Shown here: positions 1-5,441 of the stretch, piece by piece
How positions within the stretch are numbered: position 1 is the stretch's first letter
How the letters are laid out: each line of letters begins with the position of its first letter
Source: Hyphomicrobiaceae bacterium
GTDB lineage: Bacteria > Pseudomonadota > Alphaproteobacteria > Rhizobiales > Hyphomicrobiaceae
Reading direction: 5' to 3'
NCBI GenBank assembly: GCA_020442225.1
Contig: JAGRKR010000222.1
Coordinates: forward strand, 1-5,441
DNA length: 5,441 nucleotides
The notes under the pieces: generated by a model
Told to the model about the DNA's origin: nothing
Seen by the model: only the letters and a program-made list of their open reading frames with translations
Database searches by the model: none
Made by a program: the position numbers and the translations under genes

Positions 1-1262
1 GCGGCTTCTGTGCGGTTTCCGTTGGCTCGCGCCAGAGCCTCGAGCACGCGATTGCGCACGGCCGCTTTCGCGGTGCTCTCCAGCGTGTCGTTCGTCCCGG
101 AAGTGATCCTGCGCGTGTCTAGCGCACTCTCTGGAAAGAGATCGTCGAGACCTATCTCTCCCGACTCCGCCAGGACGAGCGCGCGCTCGATGCGATTGCG
201 AAGCTCCCGCGCATTACCTGGCCAATCATGGCTGGCGAGCGCGGCGACAGTCGCATCGCCGAGGTGGCGATCCGCAATGTTCAGCCGCTGCTGCGCGTCG
301 GCCAGCAGCTTGCGCGCCAGATGCCCGATGTCCTCGGGTCTCTCGCGCAACGGAGGGATGCGGATCTCGACGACAGCGAGGCGGAAATAGAGATCCTCGC
401 GGAATCGCTTCTCACTGATCAATTGATGCAGGTCGGCATTGGTGGCGGCGACCAGGCGTCCGGAAAAATCCTGCTCTGCCGCGGCGCCAACGGGTAGGAA
501 CCTCCGCTCCTGAATGAGACGCAGCAATGTCCCCTGCTGCTCGAGGGGCAATTCGCCTACCTCGTCCAGAAACAGAGTGCCGCCCGCGGCGCGCGCGGCA
601 GCGCCCACTTGGCGCGCATGGGCACCCGTGAAGGCCCCCTTCTCGTGGCCATAGAGTGTGCTTTCGGCGAGGTTCGCCGGTATGGCCGCACAGTTGATGG
701 CGATGAACGGCCCGTCGCTGCGATCGGACAATGCATGCAGCCGCCGCGCCGCCACCTCCTTGCCGACGCCGGTCTCGCCGCACAGGAGCACCGGCAGGTC
801 GAAGCGCGCCGATCTCCTGAGCATGCGGTCGACCTCGCGCATTTCGCTCGAAACACCCAAGGGTTGGTCCGAAATGGCGGAAGGTTCCGGCTCGGGCTCG
901 TCGAGGTCGCTCCTGATGCGGGCGATCAGCGCATCGGAGCTGACGGGCTTGGTCATGTAGTCGCGGGCGCCGGCCTTGATGAGGCGCACGGCCTGCTCGA
1001 CGTCCCCGAATGCCGTCATGAAGTACGCTGGTCTCAGCCCGACCGTGTCGAGCATGGACCGGAAGATGTCCTCGCCGCTCGCATCCGGCAAGCGGATGTC
1101 GCTGATGAGCAGGTCAGGAGCGCGTGCCTTCAGCTCGCGCAGGGCGATGGCTGCCGTCTCCGCCAGCCGCACATCGAACCCCTCGAGCGCCAGCCGTTGC
1201 AGCAGGGCCGGGCCGAGAATCCTGTCGTCCTCGATCAGTAGTACAGATCTTCTATTGCTCAC
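1..1262 (-). CDS. NtrC-family sigma-54-dependent response regulator (3' end cut by window edge)
   Basis: DNA-binding response regulator that, in this family, is phosphorylated by its partner kinase and then remodels sigma-54 RNA polymerase. My translation gives 420 complete codons. The receiver (about 1-120) has the acidic pair E11/D12-D13, phospho-acceptor D55, T83 and K105. The AAA+ domain (about 135-365) has Walker A GETGVGKE (162-169), the sigma-54 contact loop GAFTGA (209-214), Walker B TLFLDE (229-234), sensor I around ATN (273-275), arginine-finger region FREDLYFR (287-294) and sensor [10 protein letters not shown] (347-354). A Fis-type helix-turn-helix begins near residue 395 and is cut at NGNRTEA, so roughly the last 20 residues are missing. 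The start is GTG, overlapping the kinase stop as GTGA, with AGGGAAG upstream. Small departures from family consensus: EST in place of ESE before the [10 protein letters not shown] stretch, and no Phe-Glu before the Walker B strand. Identity is secure; target genes are unknown. Confidence 0.95.
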   Translation of the reverse strand, partial: MSNRRSVLLIEDDRILGPALLQRLALEGFDVRLAETAAIALRELKARAPDLLISDIRLPDASGEDIFRSMLDTVGLRPAYFMTAFGDVEQAVRLIKAGARDYMTKPVSSDALIARIRSDLDEPEPEPSAISDQPLGVSSEMREVDRMLRRSARFDLPVLLCGETGVGKEVAARRLHALSDRSDGPFIAINCAAIPANLAESTLYGHEKGAFTGAHARQVGAAARAAGGTLFLDEVGELPLEQQGTLLRLIQERRFLPVGAAAEQDFSGRLVAATNADLHQLISEKRFREDLYFRLAVVEIRIPPLRERPEDIGHLARKLLADAQQRLNIADRHLGDATVAALASHDWPGNARELRNRIERALVLAESGEIGLDDLFPESALDTRRITSGTNDTLESTAKAAVRNRVLEALARANGNRTEA

Positions 1263-2662
1263 GTGTCTTCCCTGAGTGGGATGCAAACTCGCACCGTCGT
1301 GCCTTTGTCGGGCATGCTCGTTACGGACGCCCGACCGTCGAGATCACCGAGCAGCGCAATGATCACGTCCATGCCGATGCGTCGCCGGTCCAAGGGGCTC
1401 GACTTGCCGTCAGCCAGGTCGCGTGCCCGCTCGGGCTGCATGCCCTCTCCCTGGTCGTAGATGATACAGATGAGGGCACGATCGACGACATTCGCGCGCA
1501 GGCCGACACGCCCGCCTGCCGGTGTCGCCGCACAGGCATTGAGCAGGAGATTGAGCAGGACCTGCCGCACGCCGGCGGCGCCGACAGTAATCTCCTGCGG
1601 GACATCGACCTGCCATTCGAGGTCGAGCTGCGCGCGTTTGACAGCCGGCTGGATGAGATGCTCGAGATCCTCGAAGTCAGCCGGAGACAGCCTGCGGTCA
1701 TTGACCGGCCGATACAGATTGAGCGTGCTGGTCACGATGCGATCAATGGCGTCGAGGCCGCGCTCCAGGAAACCTAGAGACTTGTCCCGGACTTCGGCCC
1801 GCTCGCCGAAATGGCGCAGCGTGGATACGGCTGTCGTCAGGCCGGCAAGAGGATTGCGCACCTCGTGCGCGATGGTGGCGGCCAGCCTGCCGAGCGCGGC
1901 CGACTGGGATTGCTCTGCAAGATCGATTGCGAGCCGCTCGCGCTCCCGTTGCGCCTCGAGCAGACGATTGAAGGAGCGGTAGAGCGCGCGGATCGCGGTA
2001 GGGCTGTCCGCCATCGTGCGCTCGTTGACGCGTGCGGCGTGACCGGTGGCGGCGGCTTCGAGTTGTCGCGTCAAGACTTCGAATGGCCGATTGAGCCGGC
2101 GGAGCACGCGGTAGGCGATGAACCCGGCCAGCGCAGCGATGAGAAGATCGACAGCGACAATGCCGACCAACATTCGTGTGCGAGCCGTGAACATCTCCTG
2201 CGCGTCGAGCGCTGCCACAACGGTGCCACCCGGCTGTCCACCGATCGTTCGGCTCGCCCACGCGAGGCCGCGCGAGGGGTCGATGCGGAACGGCGTCCTT
2301 GTCGCGTCGCGCGCCTCCTCCTCTGATACGCCGGAATCTCCGGCTCGCGCCAGCACGTTGCCTTGCGCGTCGAACGCGAAGAGCGCGCGCTCCTTGATCC
2401 CGTGCTGCTCCGCCAGCGCTCGCGTGAACCGTTCACGAACCCTGGCCATCTCGCCAAGCGAGATGTAGGCCCCGACGGAGGCTGCAAGACCGTCGAGATA
2501 GACGGCCCCGAGCTGCCGGAGTTGCATCTCGCTTTCCCTGCGCTCCCAGTACAGAGCGATCTGGGTTGTTAGCACAGCCGTCAGGAACACCATGGCGGCG
2601 GCCGCAAGAGGCAACCTCAGCGGCGGAGCGAGTCGTTTCACGTGGTCGCGAGTGAACAGCAT
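1259..2662 (-). CDS. Membrane sensor histidine kinase, partner of the NtrC-type regulator
   Basis: Inner-membrane sensor kinase, 467 residues from the chosen ATG. It shows a short cytoplasmic N-terminus, transmembrane helix 1 (about 16-38), a periplasmic region of about 125 residues (39-163), transmembrane helix 2 (about 164-186), a HAMP-like linker (about 187-240), HisKA with the H-box around H266 (IAHEVRNP), and a HATPase domain with N-box N375 (LLNLLLNACAAT), G1 box DQGEGM (403-408) and a terminal GTTVRV strand. The periplasmic stretch LFAFDAQGNVLARAG resembles a PAS/Cache-type sensor fold, but I cannot name a ligand. The ATP lid and G2 box look reduced: the usual Phe box and GxGxG are replaced by RRRIGMDV (427-434). 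An in-frame TTG at 2698 would add 12 residues, but its AGGA lies only one base away, so I prefer ATG 2662, which itself has only a weak ribosome site. The last codons overlap the regulator start, so the pair is translationally linked. Confidence 0.93.
   Translation of the reverse strand: MLFTRDHVKRLAPPLRLPLAAAAMVFLTAVLTTQIALYWERRESEMQLRQLGAVYLDGLAASVGAYISLGEMARVRERFTRALAEQHGIKERALFAFDAQGNVLARAGDSGVSEEEARDATRTPFRIDPSRGLAWASRTIGGQPGGTVVAALDAQEMFTARTRMLVGIVAVDLLIAALAGFIAYRVLRRLNRPFEVLTRQLEAAATGHAARVNERTMADSPTAIRALYRSFNRLLEAQRERERLAIDLAEQSQSAALGRLAATIAHEVRNPLAGLTTAVSTLRHFGERAEVRDKSLGFLERGLDAIDRIVTSTLNLYRPVNDRRLSPADFEDLEHLIQPAVKRAQLDLEWQVDVPQEITVGAAGVRQVLLNLLLNACAATPAGGRVGLRANVVDRALICIIYDQGEGMQPERARDLADGKSSPLDRRRIGMDVIIALLGDLDGRASVTSMPDKGTTVRVCIPLREDT
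1267..1273 (-). promoter_or_regulatory. Ribosome binding site for the GTG start of the response regulator
   Basis: The minus strand reads AGGGAAG just upstream of GTG 1262, within the last codons of the kinase gene. It supports the non-ATG start, and the receiver domain begins at once after it (VLLIEDD at 7-13). Confidence 0.65.
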
Positions 2663-2705
2663 CGCAACACACTTCGATACGCGATGGCGATTTGACAAGT
2701 CCTGC
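2663..2705 (-). other. Short spacer between Usp region and kinase, no terminator seen
   Basis: These 43 bases are the longest non-coding gap in the window if the kinase starts at ATG 2662. I see no GC-rich stem followed by a T run on the minus strand, and no convincing promoter. Transcription from the antiporter/Usp genes therefore probably continues into the kinase gene. If the TTG at 2698 were the true kinase start, the gap would shrink to 7 bases. Confidence 0.5.
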
Positions 2706-3611
2706 TCAGGGCAACAACGTCAAAGGCACGTGTCTCGCGGCAGCCGCATGGATATCGACCCTCAACGCTTCGAACCACCCGGAGGCGCGCCGGCGACCGA
2801 GCGAACAAGCGACGAGCAGATCCAGTGGCCGCGTCACCTCATCGATCTCCTCGAGTTCGCAGCTGAGACGGAGGGAGGCGGGAGCGGCGACGGTATAGCC
2901 ATGGCTCCGCAGAAGCTCCGTTTGTCCGCTCACAAACTGCTGGACCGAGCGGCGGTGGTCGCCGATTGCCAGCACGGACACCGCTGCATCGCGCCACAGC
3001 CCGGTGTGGATCAGGGTCTGCGCGAGCCGGCCACTGAGCGGGTTGCCATCGACCAGCAGGCCGATGCGGCGCACGTGCAGCGGGCGTCGGCTGACGCGCA
3101 GGACCGGCCCCATGCCCGAGCGTGCAACAACTGCCGCCAGCTCGAAAGGAGGCTCACAAGGCATTCCCCGCGGGTCCTGTCCTGCCGGAACCACGATCAA
3201 GTCACAACCTGCGGCAACCGCCGGCAAATTCGCAAGATCGATCTCTTCGTGGCGCTGGGTCGTGCGCACTTGAAGCTCTCCAGCCATTGCTTCGAACTCC
3301 GACAGCGCATTGGCGGCTGCCGCGCGCGCCTTGAGGCGCTGCTGATCGTTGCGCCAGCGCGCCCAGTATCCGCCACCCAGTGGGACCGCCTCCGCTTGCG
3401 GCGTCGTTGCGACCTCGATCGCCGACAGGGCGGTGATGTTGGCGCTGCCGGAGCGCGCAATCTGCAGGGCGAGCCGCGAGGCTGCCGGCTGTGCCGGGCC
3501 GCCGGCCAGCCAGACCGTCAGATGCCGGATCGCGGCAGCCCCCTGATCCACTTCCGCTCCCGAGGCGCTGCGCAAGCTCTCGCCTTGCTCTCTCATGGGT
3601 ACGATGCTCAT
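2706..3611 (-). CDS. Two-domain universal stress protein-like protein (internal start within the mnhG frame)
   Basis: A 301-residue product starting at an ATG preceded by AAGGAGG at 5-base spacing, the strongest ribosome site in the window. It reads as two tandem Usp-like alpha/beta domains. Domain 1 (about 28-176) has a first strand HLTVWLAGG, a late strand CDLIVVPAG (136-144) and a final strand GPVLRVSR. Domain 2 (about 178-301) has a first strand RRIGLLVDG (181-189), strand VSVLAIGDH, strand LDLLVACSLG (263-272) and the closing VPLTLLP. This length and the tandem repeat match double-domain Usp proteins. The classic Usp nucleotide loop (G-2x-G-9x-G-S/T) is not recognisable in either half, so ATP binding is doubtful. 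The same frame is continuous with mnhG upstream with no stop between, so it may also exist as the C-terminal part of a fusion. Cytoplasmic, with a stress or regulatory role inferred from family and context only. Confidence 0.8.
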   Translation of the reverse strand: MSIVPMREQGESLRSASGAEVDQGAAAIRHLTVWLAGGPAQPAASRLALQIARSGSANITALSAIEVATTPQAEAVPLGGGYWARWRNDQQRLKARAAAANALSEFEAMAGELQVRTTQRHEEIDLANLPAVAAGCDLIVVPAGQDPRGMPCEPPFELAAVVARSGMGPVLRVSRRPLHVRRIGLLVDGNPLSGRLAQTLIHTGLWRDAAVSVLAIGDHRRSVQQFVSGQTELLRSHGYTVAAPASLRLSCELEEIDEVTRPLDLLVACSLGRRRASGWFEALRVDIHAAAARHVPLTLLP

Positions 3612-4055
3612 CCCTGCCTCCTTGGTTGGCCGTTGATGATCTGTGAGATGGTCGAATGGGGCGTCCGCCCTCACACGGCGCCGGCGCACTGTCCGTCCGG
3701 GGGAAATGTCGACAACCTGGCGCGGCAACACGCCCTCGAGTGCATCCCGGATCGTCTCGGGGCTGAGGGGGGCGCCCGAGATGTAGGCAGCGCGCCCCAG
3801 CATGTGCGATGCGATCGGCGAGGTGAGAAACAGGAAGCCGATGGCTGCAAGCGCAGTCAGCAGCGAGCCAACCGTGCCGAGCAGGCAACCTATGCCGATG
3901 AGCATGAGCCCGACGCCCACGACGCCTGCCTTGGTGGCCGCATGCATACGCATGAAGGGATCGGCCAGACGCAGAATGCCTATGCCGGCCAGCGCCACGA
4001 TCGTGCTCCCGAGCACGAGAAGCAGCGCACCCGCGACGTTCAGGAACCCCGTCAT
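2706..4055 (-). CDS. mnhG: MnhG/MrpG/PhaG cation-proton antiporter subunit, frame continuous with a C-terminal Usp region
   Basis: Small membrane subunit of the Mrp-type Na+(K+)/H+ antiporter. Residues 1 to about 108 are a clear MnhG: helices near 5-27, 43-63 and 65-86, the family signature ILRLADPFMRMHAATKAG (27-44), and the end motif SHMLGRAAYISGAPL (83-97). Family members usually stop at roughly 100-130 residues. Here the frame has no stop: a 40-residue, arginine-containing linker (about 109-148, with RTVRRRRVR at 121-129) leads into the Usp-like region from M149, giving 449 residues in all. The start ATG overlaps the mnhF stop as ATGA and has AGGGG at 4067..4063. Either the product is a true membrane-anchored MnhG-Usp fusion, or translation re-initiates at ATG 3611, or a small sequence error has removed the mnhG stop. 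The MnhG identity is firm; the fused product is uncertain. The frame extends open upstream to 4466, but that part lies antiphase over mnhF/mnhE and is not coding. Confidence 0.8.
   Translation of the reverse strand: MTGFLNVAGALLLVLGSTIVALAGIGILRLADPFMRMHAATKAGVVGVGLMLIGIGCLLGTVGSLLTALAAIGFLFLTSPIASHMLGRAAYISGAPLSPETIRDALEGVLPRQVVDISPGRTVRRRRVRADAPFDHLTDHQRPTKEAGMSIVPMREQGESLRSASGAEVDQGAAAIRHLTVWLAGGPAQPAASRLALQIARSGSANITALSAIEVATTPQAEAVPLGGGYWARWRNDQQRLKARAAAANALSEFEAMAGELQVRTTQRHEEIDLANLPAVAAGCDLIVVPAGQDPRGMPCEPPFELAAVVARSGMGPVLRVSRRPLHVRRIGLLVDGNPLSGRLAQTLIHTGLWRDAAVSVLAIGDHRRSVQQFVSGQTELLRSHGYTVAAPASLRLSCELEEIDEVTRPLDLLVACSLGRRRASGWFEALRVDIHAAAARHVPLTLLP
3617..3623 (-). promoter_or_regulatory. 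Strong Shine-Dalgarno site for the Usp start
   Basis: The minus strand reads AAGGAGG, then 5 bases (CAGGG), then ATG at 3611. This near-perfect anti-16S match at ideal spacing lies inside an open reading frame continuous with mnhG. It is the main reason to expect an independently initiated Usp product even though no stop codon separates the two. Confidence 0.8.
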
Positions 4056-4357
4056 GACGATGCCCCTGACTTTCCGCCCGCAGGCGATGGACGGGCTGCG
4101 CGCTCCAGAAGACCGGCGAAGGCGACGGTGGTCAGGAAGCCGAGAAGCGCAAAACCGAATGCCACGTCGAAGAAGGCGTGATGGCGTGTAATGGCAGCCG
4201 TCAGCGCGGCGACCGCAACGGCGATCAATCCGAGCATGTCCAGCGCGATCACCCGGTCGGCGAGCGAGGGACCACGCAAGAGCCGCCAGCAGACGGCCAG
4301 TAGCGCAGCCGACACGAGGATGGACGCGTACACGATCGCAGCGTCGGACAAGGTCAT
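4052..4357 (-). CDS. mnhF: MnhF/MrpF/PhaF cation-proton antiporter subunit
   Basis: Small hydrophobic subunit of the Mrp antiporter in the inner membrane, needed in this family for assembly and activity of the whole complex rather than acting alone. The 101-residue product has three membrane helices (about 5-24, 36-56 and 63-84), the normal topology and length. The family signature LLRGPSLADRVIALD (26-40) lies at the start of helix 2, and FFDVAFGFALLGFLTTVAFA (62-81) forms helix 3. The short C-terminal tail (PSPAGGKSGASS) is polar and probably cytoplasmic. The ATG overlaps the mnhE stop as ATGA and is preceded by AGGAAGG at 7-base spacing; its own stop overlaps the mnhG start the same way. 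Identity is clear. Confidence 0.95.
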   Translation of the reverse strand: MTLSDAAIVYASILVSAALLAVCWRLLRGPSLADRVIALDMLGLIAVAVAALTAAITRHHAFFDVAFGFALLGFLTTVAFAGLLERAARPSPAGGKSGASS

Positions 4358-4692
4358 GGCAGCACCTTCCTGACTTGTGCCTCGAGGGTTTCCTTGATGC
4401 TCTGCACGGCCGCATCGGGATCGGCCGTGTCCAGCGCGTGCACATAGAGCGTCTTTTGATCTTCACTCACGTCGAGGCTCGTGGTGCCCGGCGTCAGCGT
4501 GACCATGTTGGCCAGGAGCGTGATCCCGGACGCTGAGCGCGTATCGAGCGGAACAGCAATGATCGCCGGTCGCAAACGACCGCTCACGCCGAGAACGGCG
4601 GCGATGACGGTGATGGTCGACTTGGCGAGCTCGATGAGGAAGCCCACGGCCACGCCCATCCAGGCCCTCATGGCGATCAGACCGCGCTTCAT
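4354..4692 (-). CDS. mnhE: MnhE/MrpE/PhaE cation-proton antiporter subunit, short form
   Basis: Subunit E of the Mrp antiporter. The 112-residue product carries the conserved second half of the family: a membrane helix ending in FLIELAKSTITVI (18-30), then ITLLANMVTLTPGTTSLDVS (57-76), YVHALD (83-88) and SIKETLEAQV (98-107) in a cytoplasmic domain. Typical MnhE proteins are about 160 residues with two further N-terminal helices, which are absent here. The upstream in-frame DNA I read (overlapping the mnhD tail) offers no earlier start. The chosen ATG has GGAGG at 7-base spacing and overlaps the mnhD stop as ATGA, so the short form looks like the real gene rather than a mis-called start. Whether it is a distinct short subfamily or an N-terminal loss cannot be decided from this window. 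Confidence 0.93.
   Translation of the reverse strand: MKRGLIAMRAWMGVAVGFLIELAKSTITVIAAVLGVSGRLRPAIIAVPLDTRSASGITLLANMVTLTPGTTSLDVSEDQKTLYVHALDTADPDAAVQSIKETLEAQVRKVLP
4365..4371 (-). promoter_or_regulatory. mnhF: Ribosome binding site of mnhF
   Basis: The minus strand reads AGGAAGG, 7 bases ahead of the mnhF ATG at 4357, inside the end of mnhE. It supports the chosen start and shows that the ATGA-coupled gene also has its own initiation signal. Confidence 0.65.
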
Positions 4693-5441
4693 CGCAGAAC
4701 CTCCGAGACTTGGGTCGGCACGGCGCCGAGGACGGCAGAAATGTAGCCAGTCCGGTCGAGGAGACTTTCAGCGGCCGTCATCGACAGACGAGCGAACGGC
4801 TCTGCCCAAAGGCCGATCGACAGCGTAATCGCGGCCAGTACCGTGATCGGCACGTAGGTCGCGATGCGCTCCTGGCGCGTCAGTGGTGCGGGTGTCGCGG
4901 CATCGGCAGGCGCCGCCTTCCAGAAGGCCTCGTTCCAGATCTTGACCATGGAGTAGAGGGTCAGCAGCCCGACCGAGAGCGCTGCGAATGCCACGATCAC
5001 GGCGCCGCCCTCCAGCGAGGAGCGGATGACGACGAGCTTGGCCCAGAAACCGGAGAAGGGTGGCACGCCTGCCAGCGACAGCGCAGGCACGAGGAAAAGG
5101 ATGGCCAGCATCGGAGCCATGATCCAGAGGCCACCGAGCCGGCTCAGATGGAACGAGCCACCTTCGCTTCGAATGGCGCCGGCCAGGAGGAACAGGTTGG
5201 CCTTAACGACGATGTGATGGGTGATGTAGAGAATGCTCCCCGCAATCGCGAGCGGGGTCATGAGGGCGATCCCGACCAGCATGTAGCCGATCTGGCTTAT
5301 GATGTGGAATGAAAGGATCTTCCGCACATCGTGATGGGACGCGGCACCCAGCACGCCGAAGACCATCGTTGCGATCGCGACGGCGGCCAGGACCGGGCCG
5401 AAGAACGCCGTATCGTGCGCGAAGATCAGCGAGAAGACCCG
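4689..5441 (-). CDS. mnhD: MnhD/MrpD/PhaD cation-proton antiporter subunit (5' end cut by window edge)
   Basis: Large membrane subunit of the Mrp antiporter, homologous to the proton-pumping NuoL/M/N subunits of complex I. The window holds the last 250 residues, about half of a usual MnhD; the frame is open to the window edge and the true start lies beyond it. Visible signatures are VRKILSFHIISQIGYML (about 39-55 of the fragment), the helix with HHIVVKANLFLLAG whose buried lysine is a conserved proton-path residue in this superfamily, and SLAGVPPFSGFWAKL, the classic loop/helix of antiporter-like subunits. Several further helices follow, and a final one around VPITVLAAITLSIGLWAEP precedes a polar tail. 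The stop overlaps the mnhE start (ATGA). The internal ATG at 5366 is not the start, because conserved-looking membrane sequence continues upstream of it. The missing subunits A, B and C are expected further upstream. Confidence 0.95.
   Translation of the reverse strand, partial: RVFSLIFAHDTAFFGPVLAAVAIATMVFGVLGAASHHDVRKILSFHIISQIGYMLVGIALMTPLAIAGSILYITHHIVVKANLFLLAGAIRSEGGSFHLSRLGGLWIMAPMLAILFLVPALSLAGVPPFSGFWAKLVVIRSSLEGGAVIVAFAALSVGLLTLYSMVKIWNEAFWKAAPADAATPAPLTRQERIATYVPITVLAAITLSIGLWAEPFARLSMTAAESLLDRTGYISAVLGAVPTQVSEVLR
4700..4704 (-). promoter_or_regulatory. mnhE: Ribosome binding site that fixes the short mnhE start
   Basis: The minus strand reads GGAGG, then 7 bases, then ATG at 4692. 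This strong, well-placed site lies in the last codons of mnhD and argues that mnhE really begins here, so the missing N-terminal helices are not a start-calling artefact. Confidence 0.7.

Noticed and set aside
609..2326. Several plus-strand open frames of 170-220 codons opposite the kinase and regulator genes
   Set aside because: Low-complexity, Arg/Ser-rich shadows of the clear minus-strand two-component genes, with no motifs or ribosome sites supporting them.
2663..2698. TTG at 2698 as the kinase start
   Set aside because: Possible, but AGGA is only one base from the TTG and the extra 12 residues add nothing recognisable. ATG 2662 is preferred, with low certainty.
2592..4181. A 529-codon open frame on the plus strand opposite the Usp/mnhG/mnhF region
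   Set aside because: Long open antisense frames are common in GC-rich genes. The translation is rich in Arg, His, Gln and Ala with no domain pattern, while the minus strand there codes for recognisable MnhG, MnhF and Usp proteins.
4056..4466. Upstream extension of the mnhG frame to an ATG at 4466
   Set aside because: The extra 137 residues are Arg/Cys-rich and lie over mnhF and mnhE in another frame. MnhG homology and the ATGA overlap place the start at 4055.
5061..5076. TGGCACG on the plus strand resembling a sigma-54 -24 element
   Set aside because: The -12 half is missing: the correctly spaced bases are CCAGC rather than TTGCA. It sits inside mnhD and points away from any gene start.

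Overview
The window is a GC-rich stretch typical of a proteobacterium. Protein style and gene content suggest an alphaproteobacterium, but this is inference and no marker gene is present. Every gene I can support lies on the minus strand, so transcription runs from the right end (5441) to the left end (1). Both outermost genes are cut by the window edges. There are no RNA genes, insertion sequences, CRISPR arrays or sizeable intergenic regions.

Right half (5441 to about 3610): the distal part of an Mrp/Mnh/Pha multisubunit monovalent cation/proton antiporter operon. It reads in the order mnhD (C-terminal half only), mnhE (a short form), mnhF and mnhG. D/E, E/F and F/G each overlap by an ATGA start/stop junction, which is typical of translational coupling between subunits of one membrane complex. 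Subunits A, B and C would be expected beyond the right edge or elsewhere in the genome.

Middle (about 3611 to 2706): the mnhG frame has no stop codon and runs straight into a two-domain universal-stress-protein-like (Usp) coding region. The Usp part also has its own ATG behind a very strong Shine-Dalgarno sequence (AAGGAGG, 5-base spacing). The locus may therefore make a membrane-anchored MnhG-Usp fusion of 449 residues, a free Usp of 301 residues, or both. This is the most unusual point in the window.

Left half (2662 to 1): a two-component system. It consists of a membrane histidine kinase with two transmembrane helices, HAMP-like linker, HisKA and HATPase domains, and an NtrC-type sigma-54 activator response regulator that starts on a GTGA overlap with the kinase stop. 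The regulator has a full receiver and AAA+ domain, with its GAFTGA loop, and is cut inside the C-terminal Fis-type helix-turn-helix.

Taken together, the layout suggests one operon joining a Na+(K+)/H+ antiporter to a stress-protein domain and its own sigma-54-linked signalling pair. A plausible model is that the kinase senses an envelope, ionic or pH-related cue and the regulator controls the operon or related stress genes. The window shows the gene order and domains. The regulatory link is inference.
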